Shown here piece after piece: positions 51,915 to 61,546 of a DNA stretch of 64,000 bases. The stretch is taken from NCBI GenBank assembly GCA_014379595.1, contig JACMLM010000058.1, positions 30,101 through 94,100 of the forward strand, given 5' to 3'. Each line of letters opens with the position of its first letter. Position 1 is the first letter of the stretch. A program made the translations under genes and the position numbers. The notes beneath the pieces are model-generated. The model saw only the letters and a program-made list of their open reading frames with translations, was not told the origin of the DNA and searched no databases. The stretch comes from Anaerolineales bacterium (lineage in GTDB: Bacteria; Chloroflexota; Anaerolineae; Anaerolineales; Villigracilaceae).

Positions 51915-53084
51915 TTATTTAATCCCCAATTCACTGCGCGAAATGACCAGCCGTTGAATTTCACTTGTGCCTTCGTAGATCTCTGTGATCTTGGCATCAC
52001 GGAAATATCGCTCCACGGGTAATTCCTTGCTGTAGCCCATGCCACCATGAATTTGTACAGATTGATGGGTGACGAACATGGCAGTTTCAGATGCAAATAG
52101 TTTTGCCATGGATGCTTCGAGTGAATATCTTTCGCCTGTTTTTTTTGAATTTTCTCTTGCAATGGCAGCATTATAAATAAGAAGACGGGAGGCTTCGATG
52201 CGTGTCTTCATATCGGCGATTTTAAAGCCTGTCCCTTGGAAGGCACCAATTGGCTGACCAAACGCCTCGCGTTGACCGGCATACTGGCGCGCGGCTTCGT
52301 AAGCAGCCTCAGCAATTCCAAGCGCTTGCGTTGCGATTCCTATGCGGCCGGCATCCAGAATTGTCATCGCGATTTTGAAGCCTTCACCTTCCTCGCCAAT
52401 CCTGTGCTCAACAGGTACACGGCAATCTTCAAAGCTCAACTCGCAGGTTGCCGAGGCTCGAATACCAAGTTTAGGTTCTTTCTTGCCACGTACTAAGCCC
52501 TTTGCATTACCTTCCACAAGAAAGGCACTGATGCCTTTTTGTTTTTTCTCAGGATTGGTCACCATAAACACTACAAAATAATCAGCTACTGGTCCGCTGG
52601 TGATCCAGACCTTGCGCCCGTTCAACACATACGAATCGCCATCCCGTACGGCGCGGCTTTTCATTGTGCCGGCGTCTGATCCGCTTTGAGATTCTGAAAG
52701 AGCATATGCCCCAATGCTCTTGCCAGATGCGATTGGTGTGACAAACTTTTTCTTTTGTTCTTCCGTCCCAAACTTTAAAATACCCTGACAATAGAGTGAA
52801 CTGTTTACAGACATGATCACCCCATGTGATGCATCCACTTTACAGATCTCCTCCAGAGCTAGTACAAAAGCGAGCGTATCCATAGCTGAGCCGCCATACT
52901 CTTCGGGAATTTCGATGCCCATAAATCCCAGTTCCCCCATTTTTTTAATAGTGGTATGAGGAAACTCGCCACTCTCGTCTAATGCTGCTGCAATAGGGGC
53001 GATCTCATTTTGCGCGAAATCGCGTGCCGCATCACGAAGCATTTTGTGTTCTTTTGTGAGAGGATATATGGGAAGATCAGTCAT
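51915..53084 (-). CDS. Acyl-CoA dehydrogenase
   Basis: YALSESQSGSDAGTMKSRAVRDGDSYVLNGRKVWITSG; HGGMGYSKELPVERYFRDAKITEIYEGTSEIQRLVISR. Confidence 0.96.
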   Translation of the reverse strand: MTDLPIYPLTKEHKMLRDAARDFAQNEIAPIAAALDESGEFPHTTIKKMGELGFMGIEIPEEYGGSAMDTLAFVLALEEICKVDASHGVIMSVNSSLYCQGILKFGTEEQKKKFVTPIASGKSIGAYALSESQSGSDAGTMKSRAVRDGDSYVLNGRKVWITSGPVADYFVVFMVTNPEKKQKGISAFLVEGNAKGLVRGKKEPKLGIRASATCELSFEDCRVPVEHRIGEEGEGFKIAMTILDAGRIGIATQALGIAEAAYEAARQYAGQREAFGQPIGAFQGTGFKIADMKTRIEASRLLIYNAAIARENSKKTGERYSLEASMAKLFASETAMFVTHQSVQIHGGMGYSKELPVERYFRDAKITEIYEGTSEIQRLVISRSELGIK

Positions 53085-53320
53085 TATGCAGACTCCAGAA
53101 TAATTTTTAGAATTATATCTTATGTCTTATTCGGAAATTAGAGATTGACTTTTAATCTTGCTCTTAAATATAATGATGGAATTCAAATGCGTACCTTTGT
53201 ATGCATATTGGGGTACATATATTTACCTTGAGAAAGGAGGCAGCCGGGTTATTTTTTTCCTGAAGGCTCGTTTTAGTTCAAAAGATTTAGACAACTTTTA
53301 TTAAAAGGAGAGAGAGACTA

Positions 53321-54562
53321 ATGAAAAAATATACTTTTAATTTGTTGGCACTACTTGCCTTAGCCAGCCTTATCCTTTCCGCTTGTGGAAGCCCCCCTCC
53401 CGCTGCTACGGAAGTGCCCACCGTTGAAGAACCTGCTGCAACAGAAGCACCTGCCGTTGAAGAGCCTGCTGCAACAGAGGCACCTTCCACGGAACTTGAG
53501 GGTGAGGTCTCAATTGTTTCATGGGCTGGTTATATTGAACGAGGGGAGACTGACCCCGCATTCGACTGGGTAACCCAATTTGAAGCAGAGACAGGTTGTA
53601 TCGTTACGAACAAAACCGCTGCCACCTCTGATGAAATGGTTGCGTTGATGAACGAAGGCGGCTTTGATCTTGTGACCGCTTCCGGTGATGCTTCCAATCG
53701 TTTGATCGCTGGTGGTCGTGTTCAAGCAATTGATATTTCCAGAATCCCCAGCTATGGAGAAATTGACTCGCGTTTACAAGATGCTCCCTGGCACACTGTG
53801 GATGGTGTTCATTATGGCGTGCCATATTCATCTGGGCAAAATATCTTGATGTATAACACCGAAATTTTTGGTGACCAGCCTCCAACAAGTTGGGATGTAG
53901 TATTTGAAGAAATGACCCTGCCAGATGGCGAATCGAACTCTGGCCGTATTCAAGCCTATGATGGCCCGATCTATGTTGCAGATGCCGCACTTTACTTGAA
54001 ATATCATAACCCTGAATTGGGCATTACTGACCCCTATGCATTGAACCGCGATCAATTTAATGCGGCAATCGAATTACTCCGTGGACAACGCAAATTGATC
54101 AACCGTTATTGGCATGATGCCTTCATCCAAATGGATGACTTCACTAATGAAGGTGTTGCTGCCTCTGGTTCATGGCCTTTCCAGGCAAATTTGTTAAAGG
54201 GTGGCGGTGCTCCAATTGAAAAAGTTGTCCCAGTTGAAGGCGCAACCGGCTGGGCTGATTCCACTATGCTGCACGTAGATTCAGAGCATCCAAATTGTGC
54301 TTATGCCTGGTTGGAATGGTCACTCAATCCCAAAGTACAAGGTGACCTTGCTGCCTGGTTCCAAAATATTCCAGTCCGTTTGGATGCTTGTGACGGCAAC
54401 GATTTATTAGGCCCGGATGGCTGTGTGAACAACGGTCTTGATAATTTTGACAAGATCGTTTGGTGGCGCACACCAACCTCTGATTGTGGTGATGGCCGTT
54501 TGGAATGTGTACCCTACCATGAATGGGTCACAAACTATGTAGCTGTTATTGGTGGACGTTAA
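53321..54562 (+). CDS. potD: Spermidine/putrescine-type ABC transporter substrate-binding lipoprotein
   Basis: LLALLALASLILSACGSPP lipobox; VSIVSWAGYIERG; followed by potABC. Confidence 0.88.
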   Translation: MKKYTFNLLALLALASLILSACGSPPPAATEVPTVEEPAATEAPAVEEPAATEAPSTELEGEVSIVSWAGYIERGETDPAFDWVTQFEAETGCIVTNKTAATSDEMVALMNEGGFDLVTASGDASNRLIAGGRVQAIDISRIPSYGEIDSRLQDAPWHTVDGVHYGVPYSSGQNILMYNTEIFGDQPPTSWDVVFEEMTLPDGESNSGRIQAYDGPIYVADAALYLKYHNPELGITDPYALNRDQFNAAIELLRGQRKLINRYWHDAFIQMDDFTNEGVAASGSWPFQANLLKGGGAPIEKVVPVEGATGWADSTMLHVDSEHPNCAYAWLEWSLNPKVQGDLAAWFQNIPVRLDACDGNDLLGPDGCVNNGLDNFDKIVWWRTPTSDCGDGRLECVPYHEWVTNYVAVIGGR

Positions 54563-54575
54563 TCTTTTAGCTTTC

Positions 54576-54622
54576 AGATTCAGGCGAGCGGGCGCCTGAA
54601 TCTCTTTATTAAAAATAAAGAG
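54576..54622 (+). promoter_or_regulatory. Two tandem hairpins between potD and potA
   Basis: AGATTCAGGCG-AGCGGG-CGCCTGAATCT followed by CTCTTTATT-AAA-AATAAAGAG. Confidence 0.7.
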
Positions 54623-54632
54623 ATTTTTACTT

Positions 54633-55673
54633 ATGACAAATAACCCATCAACACCTGCAATTCGCTTTAATAAAGTCAGTCGCCACTTTGGTGACGTTAA
54701 AGCAGTAGATGAAGTAGATCTTGAAATTATTAATGGTGAATTTTTTTCCATGCTTGGGCCTTCTGGCTCTGGCAAAACAACTTGTCTGAGAATGATCGCA
54801 GGGTTTGATAGGCCGACCTCTGGCTCAATTTATTTATATGGGCAAGATGTTTCCAACTTACCACCTTATGAAAGAGATGTAAACACGGTTTTTCAAGATT
54901 ATGCATTGTTCCCTCATATGAATGTGGGCGATAATGTTGCTTATGGTTTGATGATTAAAAAAGTTTCAAAAGCAGAAAGAACGAAACGCGTGGACGAGAT
55001 GCTCGAACTGGTTCAGCTTAAAGGATTTGCTGGACGTAAACCATCTCAGCTTTCCGGCGGGCAACGCCAGCGCGTCGCTCTTGCCCGAGCCTTGATTAAT
55101 CACCCCAAGGTTTTGCTTCTCGACGAGCCGCTCGGCGCATTAGATTTGAAACTTCGCCAGCAAATGCAGATCGAGCTAAAAAATATTCAGAAGCAAGTCG
55201 GTATTACATTTATCTTCGTCACTCACGATCAGGAAGAAGCTATCACGATGAGTGACCGTATTGCTGTGTTCAATCAGGGGAAAATTGAACAGATCGGTTC
55301 ACCCTCTCAAATTTACGAAAGACCCGCATCCACATTTGTGGCTGGCTTTGTTGGCACATCCAATCTCATTCAGGGAGAAGCTGCAAAGCGCATCAATGGT
55401 TCAGATCAAACTTTTTCCATACGACCTGAAAAAATTCATTTGGGTTCGTTGGGCGAGAAAAATGGATCAGATATGATTTCATTAGATGGTGTTGTTCGTG
55501 ATGTCGTTTATCTGGGTTTATACACACGCTATCTTGTGGACATAGATGGCGGTGGAGACCTTATAGTCATTCAACAGAATCTCAAGACCACATCTATGGA
55601 CGTGCTCTCCATAAAAGGACAAAAAGTTAGGTTGTCCTGGCACAAAGAGCATATGGTTAGCATAGGAGTCTAA
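54633..55673 (+). CDS. potA: Spermidine/putrescine ABC transporter ATP-binding protein
   Basis: [50 protein letters not shown]. Confidence 0.96.
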   Translation: MTNNPSTPAIRFNKVSRHFGDVKAVDEVDLEIINGEFFSMLGPSGSGKTTCLRMIAGFDRPTSGSIYLYGQDVSNLPPYERDVNTVFQDYALFPHMNVGDNVAYGLMIKKVSKAERTKRVDEMLELVQLKGFAGRKPSQLSGGQRQRVALARALINHPKVLLLDEPLGALDLKLRQQMQIELKNIQKQVGITFIFVTHDQEEAITMSDRIAVFNQGKIEQIGSPSQIYERPASTFVAGFVGTSNLIQGEAAKRINGSDQTFSIRPEKIHLGSLGEKNGSDMISLDGVVRDVVYLGLYTRYLVDIDGGGDLIVIQQNLKTTSMDVLSIKGQKVRLSWHKEHMVSIGV

Positions 55674-55674
55674 A

Positions 55675-56580
55675 ATGCTGACTCGCATCTCAACATACTT
55701 TTATCAACGTCAACGTTTGGTTTTATTTTTACTGCTTGCGCCACCTTTGCTCTACATGTTGGTGGTTTATCTTGGTTCGTTATTTTCCTTGTTAATTAAT
55801 AGCTTTTATTCCATTGATGATTTTTCAGGTATGCTTATTCGTGAATTTACCTTGAAAACATACGGACAGATCTTCAGCCCAGCCAATCGTGAGATCTTTC
55901 TTCGAACGGCCTCGATGGCATTATCCGTTACTTTTGCTTCTGCATTGATAGCCTTTCCACTTGCTTATTACATTGCAAAATTTGCACCACCACGGCTTAA
56001 GACCTGGCTTCTTATTGGAGTGACCATTCCCCTCTGGTCAAGTTATCTTGTTCGTGTGTATGCTTGGAAATTAATTCTTGCGAAGGAAGGCATCTTATCC
56101 TGGTTCATCAACTTGCTTCATCTTAATGGACCGTTAGATTGGTTATTGAGCTTTGAAAATATCGGCGGGTCATCGCTTGCTCTTTCACCTATTGGAATGT
56201 TTATTGTCTTTGTTTATATCTGGCTTCCTTATATGATCATCCCCATTCAAACAGCGTTGGAGAGAGTACCCGGTTCATTAGTCGAAGCCTCAGGTGATTT
56301 GGGTGCGAAGCCTTTGCAAACATTCCGCACGGTTATTTTGCCCTTGTCTTTCCCGGGCGTAATTGCAGGTTCAATATTTACCTTTTCATTAACCATGGGC
56401 GATTTTATTATCCCCCTTGCCATCGGCAATTCGAAATTTTTTATTGGTCAGGCTGTTTACTCTTATCAAGGCACAGGCGGAAATGTCCCACTTGCTGCTG
56501 CAATGACGATGGGACCTGTAGTCATTATGATCGTGTATCTTCTGATTGCGCGCAAACTTGGAGCATTCGATGCCCTCTAA
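55675..56580 (+). CDS. potB: Spermidine/putrescine ABC transporter permease
   Basis: TM segments; [30 protein letters not shown]. Confidence 0.93.
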   Translation: MLTRISTYFYQRQRLVLFLLLAPPLLYMLVVYLGSLFSLLINSFYSIDDFSGMLIREFTLKTYGQIFSPANREIFLRTASMALSVTFASALIAFPLAYYIAKFAPPRLKTWLLIGVTIPLWSSYLVRVYAWKLILAKEGILSWFINLLHLNGPLDWLLSFENIGGSSLALSPIGMFIVFVYIWLPYMIIPIQTALERVPGSLVEASGDLGAKPLQTFRTVILPLSFPGVIAGSIFTFSLTMGDFIIPLAIGNSKFFIGQAVYSYQGTGGNVPLAAAMTMGPVVIMIVYLLIARKLGAFDAL

Positions 56581-57391
56581 TACCAGCTCTCGCCCAAAAG
56601 CGTCCTTAGGTCTCACATTGGCTGCATTCGGCACATTGTTATTTTTACATGTTCCCATGTGGATTATTTTTCTTTACACCTTTACTCCCGATGAGACGAC
56701 ATATAAGTTTCCGCTTCCGGGCTTTACTACCAAATGGTTTGGGATCGCCCTTCAAAGAGCTGACCTCTGGCGTTCGCTAACTTTATCTCTTCAAGTTGCA
56801 GCGATTGCGACATTTATCGCCCTTATTCTCGGTACTCTTGCAGCTGCGGCTGTTTATCGCAGTAAATTTTTTGGACGCGAATCCATCTCCTTTTTACTTG
56901 TTCTGCCAATCGCATTACCAGGTATCGTCACTGGAATTGCCCTTCGCTCAGCCATAGGCGGACTTGATATTCCATTCTCCTTTTGGACAATTGTCATTGG
57001 CCATGCCACATTTTGTGTGGTGGTTGTCTATAATAACGTGCTTGCGCGTTTTCGCCGTACAAGTGCCACCATGATAGAAGCATCTATGGATTTGGGCGCT
57101 AACTCGTTTCAAACATTCCGTCATGTTGTCCTGCCAAATATAGCAACCGCTTTGCTGGCAGGGGGGATGTTGGCTTTCGCGCTTTCATTCGATGAAGTAA
57201 TTGTCACGACATTCACTGCCGGTCAGCAAACCACGCTTCCAATTTGGATCTTTAGCCAGTTATCACGTCCACGTGACAGGCCAGTTACAAATGTGGTTGC
57301 CACTTTTGTAATTCTGATTACTTTCATTCCGATCTTTATCGCGCAAAAAATTTCCGCTGACGCTTCAGATACAGAGGGTGATTCAAAATAG
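56570..57391 (+). CDS. potC: Spermidine/putrescine ABC transporter permease
   Basis: TM segments; [45 protein letters not shown]. Confidence 0.93.
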   Translation: MPSNTSSRPKASLGLTLAAFGTLLFLHVPMWIIFLYTFTPDETTYKFPLPGFTTKWFGIALQRADLWRSLTLSLQVAAIATFIALILGTLAAAAVYRSKFFGRESISFLLVLPIALPGIVTGIALRSAIGGLDIPFSFWTIVIGHATFCVVVVYNNVLARFRRTSATMIEASMDLGANSFQTFRHVVLPNIATALLAGGMLAFALSFDEVIVTTFTAGQQTTLPIWIFSQLSRPRDRPVTNVVATFVILITFIPIFIAQKISADASDTEGDSK

Positions 57392-57429
57392 TATTGCTCT
57401 CGCGCCGTCCCCGGCGCTGAGAATCTTAT

Positions 57430-57464
57430 GAGCGACGAGGTTTTCCTTGTCGCTCGTTTTCTTT
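57430..57464 (+). terminator. Intrinsic terminator after pot operon
   Basis: GAGCGACGAGGTTTTCCTTGTCGCTCGTTTTCTTT. Confidence 0.75.
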
Positions 57465-57477
57465 GTATAATGAACGT

Positions 57478-57987
57478 ATGATGAAACAATCTTTTTCCTA
57501 TCTAAATAACAAATGTGAAGCTCGCGAGAATTCTCGTGGCGGCTGTGGAGTCTTCGCGCATGAATTCATTTTCAAAGGCGAATTGATATCATTATGGGGC
57601 GGACGTATTATTCATAAAGATGAGCTAGACCCGTCCATGCCGCGCTTTACCCAGCGAGTGCTTCAAGTTGATGAAGAATTATATTTATTGACCACTGAAG
57701 AGAAAGAGTCAACTGATTGTTTTAACCATTCGTGCAATCCTAATCTAGGTCTTACTGGGCAAATTGGTTTGATCGCCATGCGTGATATTCAAACAGATGA
57801 GGAATTAACTTTTGATTATGCTATGACTGATGGTGAACCGTACGACGAATTTGAATGTCATTGCGGCTCGTTGAATTGCCGCAGGAAGATCACGGGGAAT
57901 GATTGGAAACTTCCCGAATTATGGGGTAAATACAAAGGCTATTTCTCACCATACCTTACAAGGCGGATTGAAAAAATAACCAAATGA
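57478..57987 (+). CDS. SET-domain protein (putative lysine methyltransferase)
   Basis: ENSRGGCGVFAHEFIFKGELISLWGG; DCFNHSCNPNLGLTGQIGLIAMRDIQTDEELTFDYA; post-SET-like CHCGSLNCRRKI. Confidence 0.9.
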   Translation: MMKQSFSYLNNKCEARENSRGGCGVFAHEFIFKGELISLWGGRIIHKDELDPSMPRFTQRVLQVDEELYLLTTEEKESTDCFNHSCNPNLGLTGQIGLIAMRDIQTDEELTFDYAMTDGEPYDEFECHCGSLNCRRKITGNDWKLPELWGKYKGYFSPYLTRRIEKITK

Positions 57988-59657
57988 AGCTCTCGTTTCC
58001 AGTTCGGATCTATTTTGTTGCATTGATTCTAAGGCTGATTCCTATCTTGCTCACCAGTGGGCTTGGTATTGGTCTCGACGACATGTTTCAGTACGACATG
58101 CTTGCTCGCAGTATCTCGTCAGGTAATGGCTTTCGCTGGTATGCACAGGATGATTTAAAATTACTCGCACCATATGTTGATTTTGATCTGGCTACTGCAA
58201 ATGGATATGATCCTGAACACGGGTTATATACATCATTTCGTGCTCCCTTGTATCCAGCGTTTCTTGCCATCGTTTATTTTTTTAGCGGCGAAGGATTTTC
58301 TCGTTTCCTTGCTGCTCGTCTGGTGCAAGTCATTTTTCTTGGAGCACCACTTGCTCCATTAACTTATTTTGTTGCAAGATACTTTTTCACTGCAGCTCAT
58401 CTCAAAAATGTCTCCCTGAGCGATAGCGAAGGGTCTCTGATACCGAAAGTACGAGACTCTCACCTGCATGATTTGCTAAGCAAATCACGTGCGGCGCAAG
58501 TGTCGGTCGCGGAGAACGCTCCCTCAGAGCGACATAGTATTTTTGAGATAAGTAATACTAAGGACAATGAACGTACCGCAAAAGTTTCAGCTTGGGTTGT
58601 AGCATGTTATCCGATGCTCCTTGTTTATCCTCTCGGTTTAGGAACTGAAAATCCATTTTTTATTTTGCTTCTTTCGTCTTTCTACTTTCTTTTAAAATCC
58701 ATTCAAGAACCGTCAAAGCAAAATTTTATTTTTTCTGGAATCTTCCTTGCACTCACTGCCCTCACACGATCAGTTATTTTGCCATTTGCTGGATTGGCGA
58801 TACTTTATTTAATTTTTCTGCCCAGACTCCGGAAGTCTGTTGGGAATCTTTCTGGTCTGGGCGAATCAAAGCAGACTTCCGAAGTCTTTCCCATAAAGGC
58901 TTTGCTTATTGGTGTCGCATTTGCTATTGTGATTGCACCTTGGATAATTCGCAATTCTCTTTTACATAACAAACCAACAGGTATCGAAACATCCATGGGA
59001 TACAACTTATATCTCGGCTATCACCCCGACGGAAATGGATCGTTTGTCTTTGGCCCCTCTCTTGACCTGCTAACTATTATGGATGATGCCGAACGTGATG
59101 AAGTGGGTACGAGCCAAGCGGTTGAATTTATTAAAGAACAGCCTGAAAGGTTTATCCCGCTTGCCATTAACCGCCTCGGATATTTCTTTGGGTTGGAGAA
59201 ACGTGTGCTGATGTATTTCTATGCAAATGACATCATCGGCTTTATTCCAAAACCGCTGTTGCTTACCATCGCTGCAATATTGCTTTTGCCATTTGTATTT
59301 GTTTCGATATCTGCCTCATTAGGCCTATCTCTTTTAAAATGGAAGCCACAGACTATACTTTTGTTTTTACTTTTTGCTTTTTACTTGCTACCTCATATCT
59401 TTATCTTATCCGAGGACAGGTTTCATCTTGCGTTGATTCCGTATTTAGCAATTCTTGCTGCACATTTTTGGTCTGTAGGATTTGGAGCGATTTCAAGACG
59501 TTGGAATGAGTCAAATATGGGGAAGTGGATGGTCACGTTTGCGATTCTCGGCGTTTTCCTGCTCTCCCTGAATTGGGGATTTGAGCTGTCGCGAGATGCA
59601 GATAAAATTGCAGCCTTACTTGGCCCAGACGGTAATAAATCCTACTTTCCATATTGA
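57984..59657 (+). CDS. Multi-TM glycosyltransferase-like (ArnT/PMT, family 39) protein carrying in-frame palindromic inserts
   Basis: TM segments; GLGIGLDDMFQYDMLARSISSGNGF; TSFRAPLYPAFLAIVYFFSGE. Confidence 0.85.
   Translation: MKLSFPVRIYFVALILRLIPILLTSGLGIGLDDMFQYDMLARSISSGNGFRWYAQDDLKLLAPYVDFDLATANGYDPEHGLYTSFRAPLYPAFLAIVYFFSGEGFSRFLAARLVQVIFLGAPLAPLTYFVARYFFTAAHLKNVSLSDSEGSLIPKVRDSHLHDLLSKSRAAQVSVAENAPSERHSIFEISNTKDNERTAKVSAWVVACYPMLLVYPLGLGTENPFFILLLSSFYFLLKSIQEPSKQNFIFSGIFLALTALTRSVILPFAGLAILYLIFLPRLRKSVGNLSGLGESKQTSEVFPIKALLIGVAFAIVIAPWIIRNSLLHNKPTGIETSMGYNLYLGYHPDGNGSFVFGPSLDLLTIMDDAERDEVGTSQAVEFIKEQPERFIPLAINRLGYFFGLEKRVLMYFYANDIIGFIPKPLLLTIAAILLLPFVFVSISASLGLSLLKWKPQTILLFLLFAFYLLPHIFILSEDRFHLALIPYLAILAAHFWSVGFGAISRRWNESNMGKWMVTFAILGVFLLSLNWGFELSRDADKIAALLGPDGNKSYFPY
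58409..58534. repeat. Palindrome-rich element inserted in-frame in CDS (126 nt)
   Basis: TGTCTCCCTGAG...CTCAGAGCGACA ends; internal TGATTTGCT-A-AGCAAATCA hairpin; length divisible by 3. Confidence 0.55.
58821..58893. repeat. Second palindromic element inside the same CDS
   Basis: CAGACTCCGGAAGTCTG and CAGACTTCCGAAGTCT, with nested CCCAGAC/GTCTGGG and TGGGAA/TTCCCA. Confidence 0.6.
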
Positions 59658-59665
59658 GAGACTCT

Positions 59666-60280
59666 ATGAAATATTTGCTTGGTGAAAAACTAAACTTTGA
59701 TTGGAAAATTGTCACAGTAACGATTGTCAGCACTTTGTTGTTGATGATCGATCATTACCATAAACTCACTGCCTATAAATACTGGGATCGAGTCATTCTT
59801 TATCTCGTTATTCCGCTTTTGATTATCATCATTTTATTTCGCGAAAACCCAAAAGATTATGGTTTTTCTTTTGGAGATTGGAAGTTAGGATTAACCTATA
59901 CTGCATTAGGCATTCTTTTCATGGCTCCCATTATATATTTTCTCGGAAGTGGCGATGCATCTATGCAGAAATATTATGAAAGATTTCTCTCGGGCTTACC
60001 GTGGACGACATTTCTTGATTTGATTGGCTGGGAATTTATCTTTCGTGGTTGGATTCTATTTGCTTATGTGCGAAAATTTGGACCTGAAGCCTTATGGCTG
60101 CAAGCCGTCCCATTTGCAATTGCGCATATCAGCAAGCCAGAGATAGAAACACTTTCAACTATTTTCGGCGGCTTTGCATTTGGCTGGGTTGCGTATCGTA
60201 CAAAGTCGTTTGTGTGGCCGTTTCTTATCCATTGGTTCATTTCCTCTTTTATTATTATCGTCGCGGCAGGTGTGCTATGA
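59666..60280 (+). CDS. CPBP (CAAX-type) family intramembrane protease homologue
   Basis: LDLIGWEFIFRGWILFAYV; PFAIAHISKPEIETLSTIFGGFAFGWVAYRT. Confidence 0.85.
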   Translation: MKYLLGEKLNFDWKIVTVTIVSTLLLMIDHYHKLTAYKYWDRVILYLVIPLLIIIILFRENPKDYGFSFGDWKLGLTYTALGILFMAPIIYFLGSGDASMQKYYERFLSGLPWTTFLDLIGWEFIFRGWILFAYVRKFGPEALWLQAVPFAIAHISKPEIETLSTIFGGFAFGWVAYRTKSFVWPFLIHWFISSFIIIVAAGVL

Positions 60281-60720
60281 CAAATTATGCTTTGCGCCCT
60301 GCATTGGAATCAGAGTCCGCTCAAATTAAGGCGTTAATTAATTTAGTTGAGATCAACTCGATGGGTCTGGATTGGAAGCGTTTTATCGTGGCTGTGAATG
60401 ATAGTGGGCGGGTAATTGGCTGCGGACAGATCAAGCCTCACGGAGGAGACATCCAGGAGCTGGCTTCTATTGGAGTTTTACCTGAGCATCGCAGGCAGGG
60501 AATTGCACGCGCGGTGATCGAAATGCTGTTACGTGAAAGCACAAGGCCGCTTTATTTAATGTGTATCGCGCATAATGGGCCGATGTATGAAAAATTTGGG
60601 TTTAAATTAATTGATGTGGATGACATGCCGCGATATTTTCGCCGAATAAGGAAGTTGTTTGATGTTGCGGATGTATTTCGAAAATCTGACGAAGATTTAT
60701 GGATCATGAAGTTAGAGTAA
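60277..60720 (+). CDS. GNAT family N-acetyltransferase
   Basis: MTNYALRPALESESAQIKALI; LASIGVLPEHRRQGIARAVIEMLL. Confidence 0.9.
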   Translation: MTNYALRPALESESAQIKALINLVEINSMGLDWKRFIVAVNDSGRVIGCGQIKPHGGDIQELASIGVLPEHRRQGIARAVIEMLLRESTRPLYLMCIAHNGPMYEKFGFKLIDVDDMPRYFRRIRKLFDVADVFRKSDEDLWIMKLE

Positions 60721-60730
60721 AATCATTCTT

Positions 60731-61342
60731 ATGAAGAATGCGTTATATGCTTTACTCGGTGTGATGGCAGGTTTTGTATTGGCGGGCGTACTTGTATTTG
60801 TATCGCGCGCGCCTGCGGGTCAGTCGATCATTTTGCAGCCTGCGCCTACTGCCGCGCCCATCGCTGTGCATGTGATCGGTGCAGTGCCCCGCCCTGGCTT
60901 ATATGAATTTCCAGAAGGCGCACGCGTGCAGGATGCGATTGATGCTGCAGGCGGTATGCTTGCAGAAGCGAATGTAGAGGCGCTAAATGTTGCTGCATTG
61001 CTTGAAGATGGCCAGCAGTTGGATATTCCTTTTAATGATGGAAGCGAGCCAGCTGCAGATGACACGTCAACATTTGACCTGCCTTCCTCTGCAACCGAAA
61101 CTCCCACTGACGATTCGGGGAACAATTCGGAAGAAACGAACTCAGATGTAGAGCTTGTCAACATCAATACTGCTTCATTGGAAGAACTGGATACACTGCC
61201 TGGCATTGGCCCAACCACCGCTCAAAAAATAATTGATTATCGGGAAGAGAACGGCCCGTTTGCCACGCTTGAAGATATTATGAATGTTTCGGGAATTGGC
61301 CCTGCTACATTTGAAGAGATCCAGAATTTGATCACAACTTAA
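60731..61342 (+). CDS. ComEA-like DNA-binding protein (SLBB plus helix-hairpin-helix)
   Basis: VHVIGAVPRPGLYEFPEGARVQDAIDAAGG; VNINTASLEELDTLPGIGPTTAQKIIDYREENGPF. Confidence 0.93.
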   Translation: MKNALYALLGVMAGFVLAGVLVFVSRAPAGQSIILQPAPTAAPIAVHVIGAVPRPGLYEFPEGARVQDAIDAAGGMLAEANVEALNVAALLEDGQQLDIPFNDGSEPAADDTSTFDLPSSATETPTDDSGNNSEETNSDVELVNINTASLEELDTLPGIGPTTAQKIIDYREENGPFATLEDIMNVSGIGPATFEEIQNLITT

Positions 61343-61546
61343 TGTAGACGCTTCACGCTTCGCGTAAATTCAAGCTGGGCAGAGCAATCCTGAATCATGT
61401 ACTTTCTTTGTAACTATTCAAATGTACTTAATAAGGCTAAACTTATAGGGAAAATTAATCTTTTGCCATCTAATCCGCTGTTTAGGTGATTAGATGGCGG
61501 CCGTCTATAAGCAGAGTTATACGGCAGGTGACCGTCTAAACACTAA
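61311..61546 (+). repeat. Copy A of imperfect direct repeat: comEA 3' end plus downstream region, ending ..CCGTCTAAACACTA
   Basis: Shares TTTGATCACAACTTAA..AGACGCTTCACGCTTCGCGTAA, GAAAATTAATCTTT and CCGTCTAAACACTA with 62764-63017; contains GCCATCTAAT...ATTAGATGGC hairpin. Confidence 0.85.

Noticed and set aside
60094-60276. Upstream extension of the GNAT ORF (60094 start)
   Set aside because: Overlaps the CPBP protease gene out of frame; the GNAT domain starts at Met 60277.
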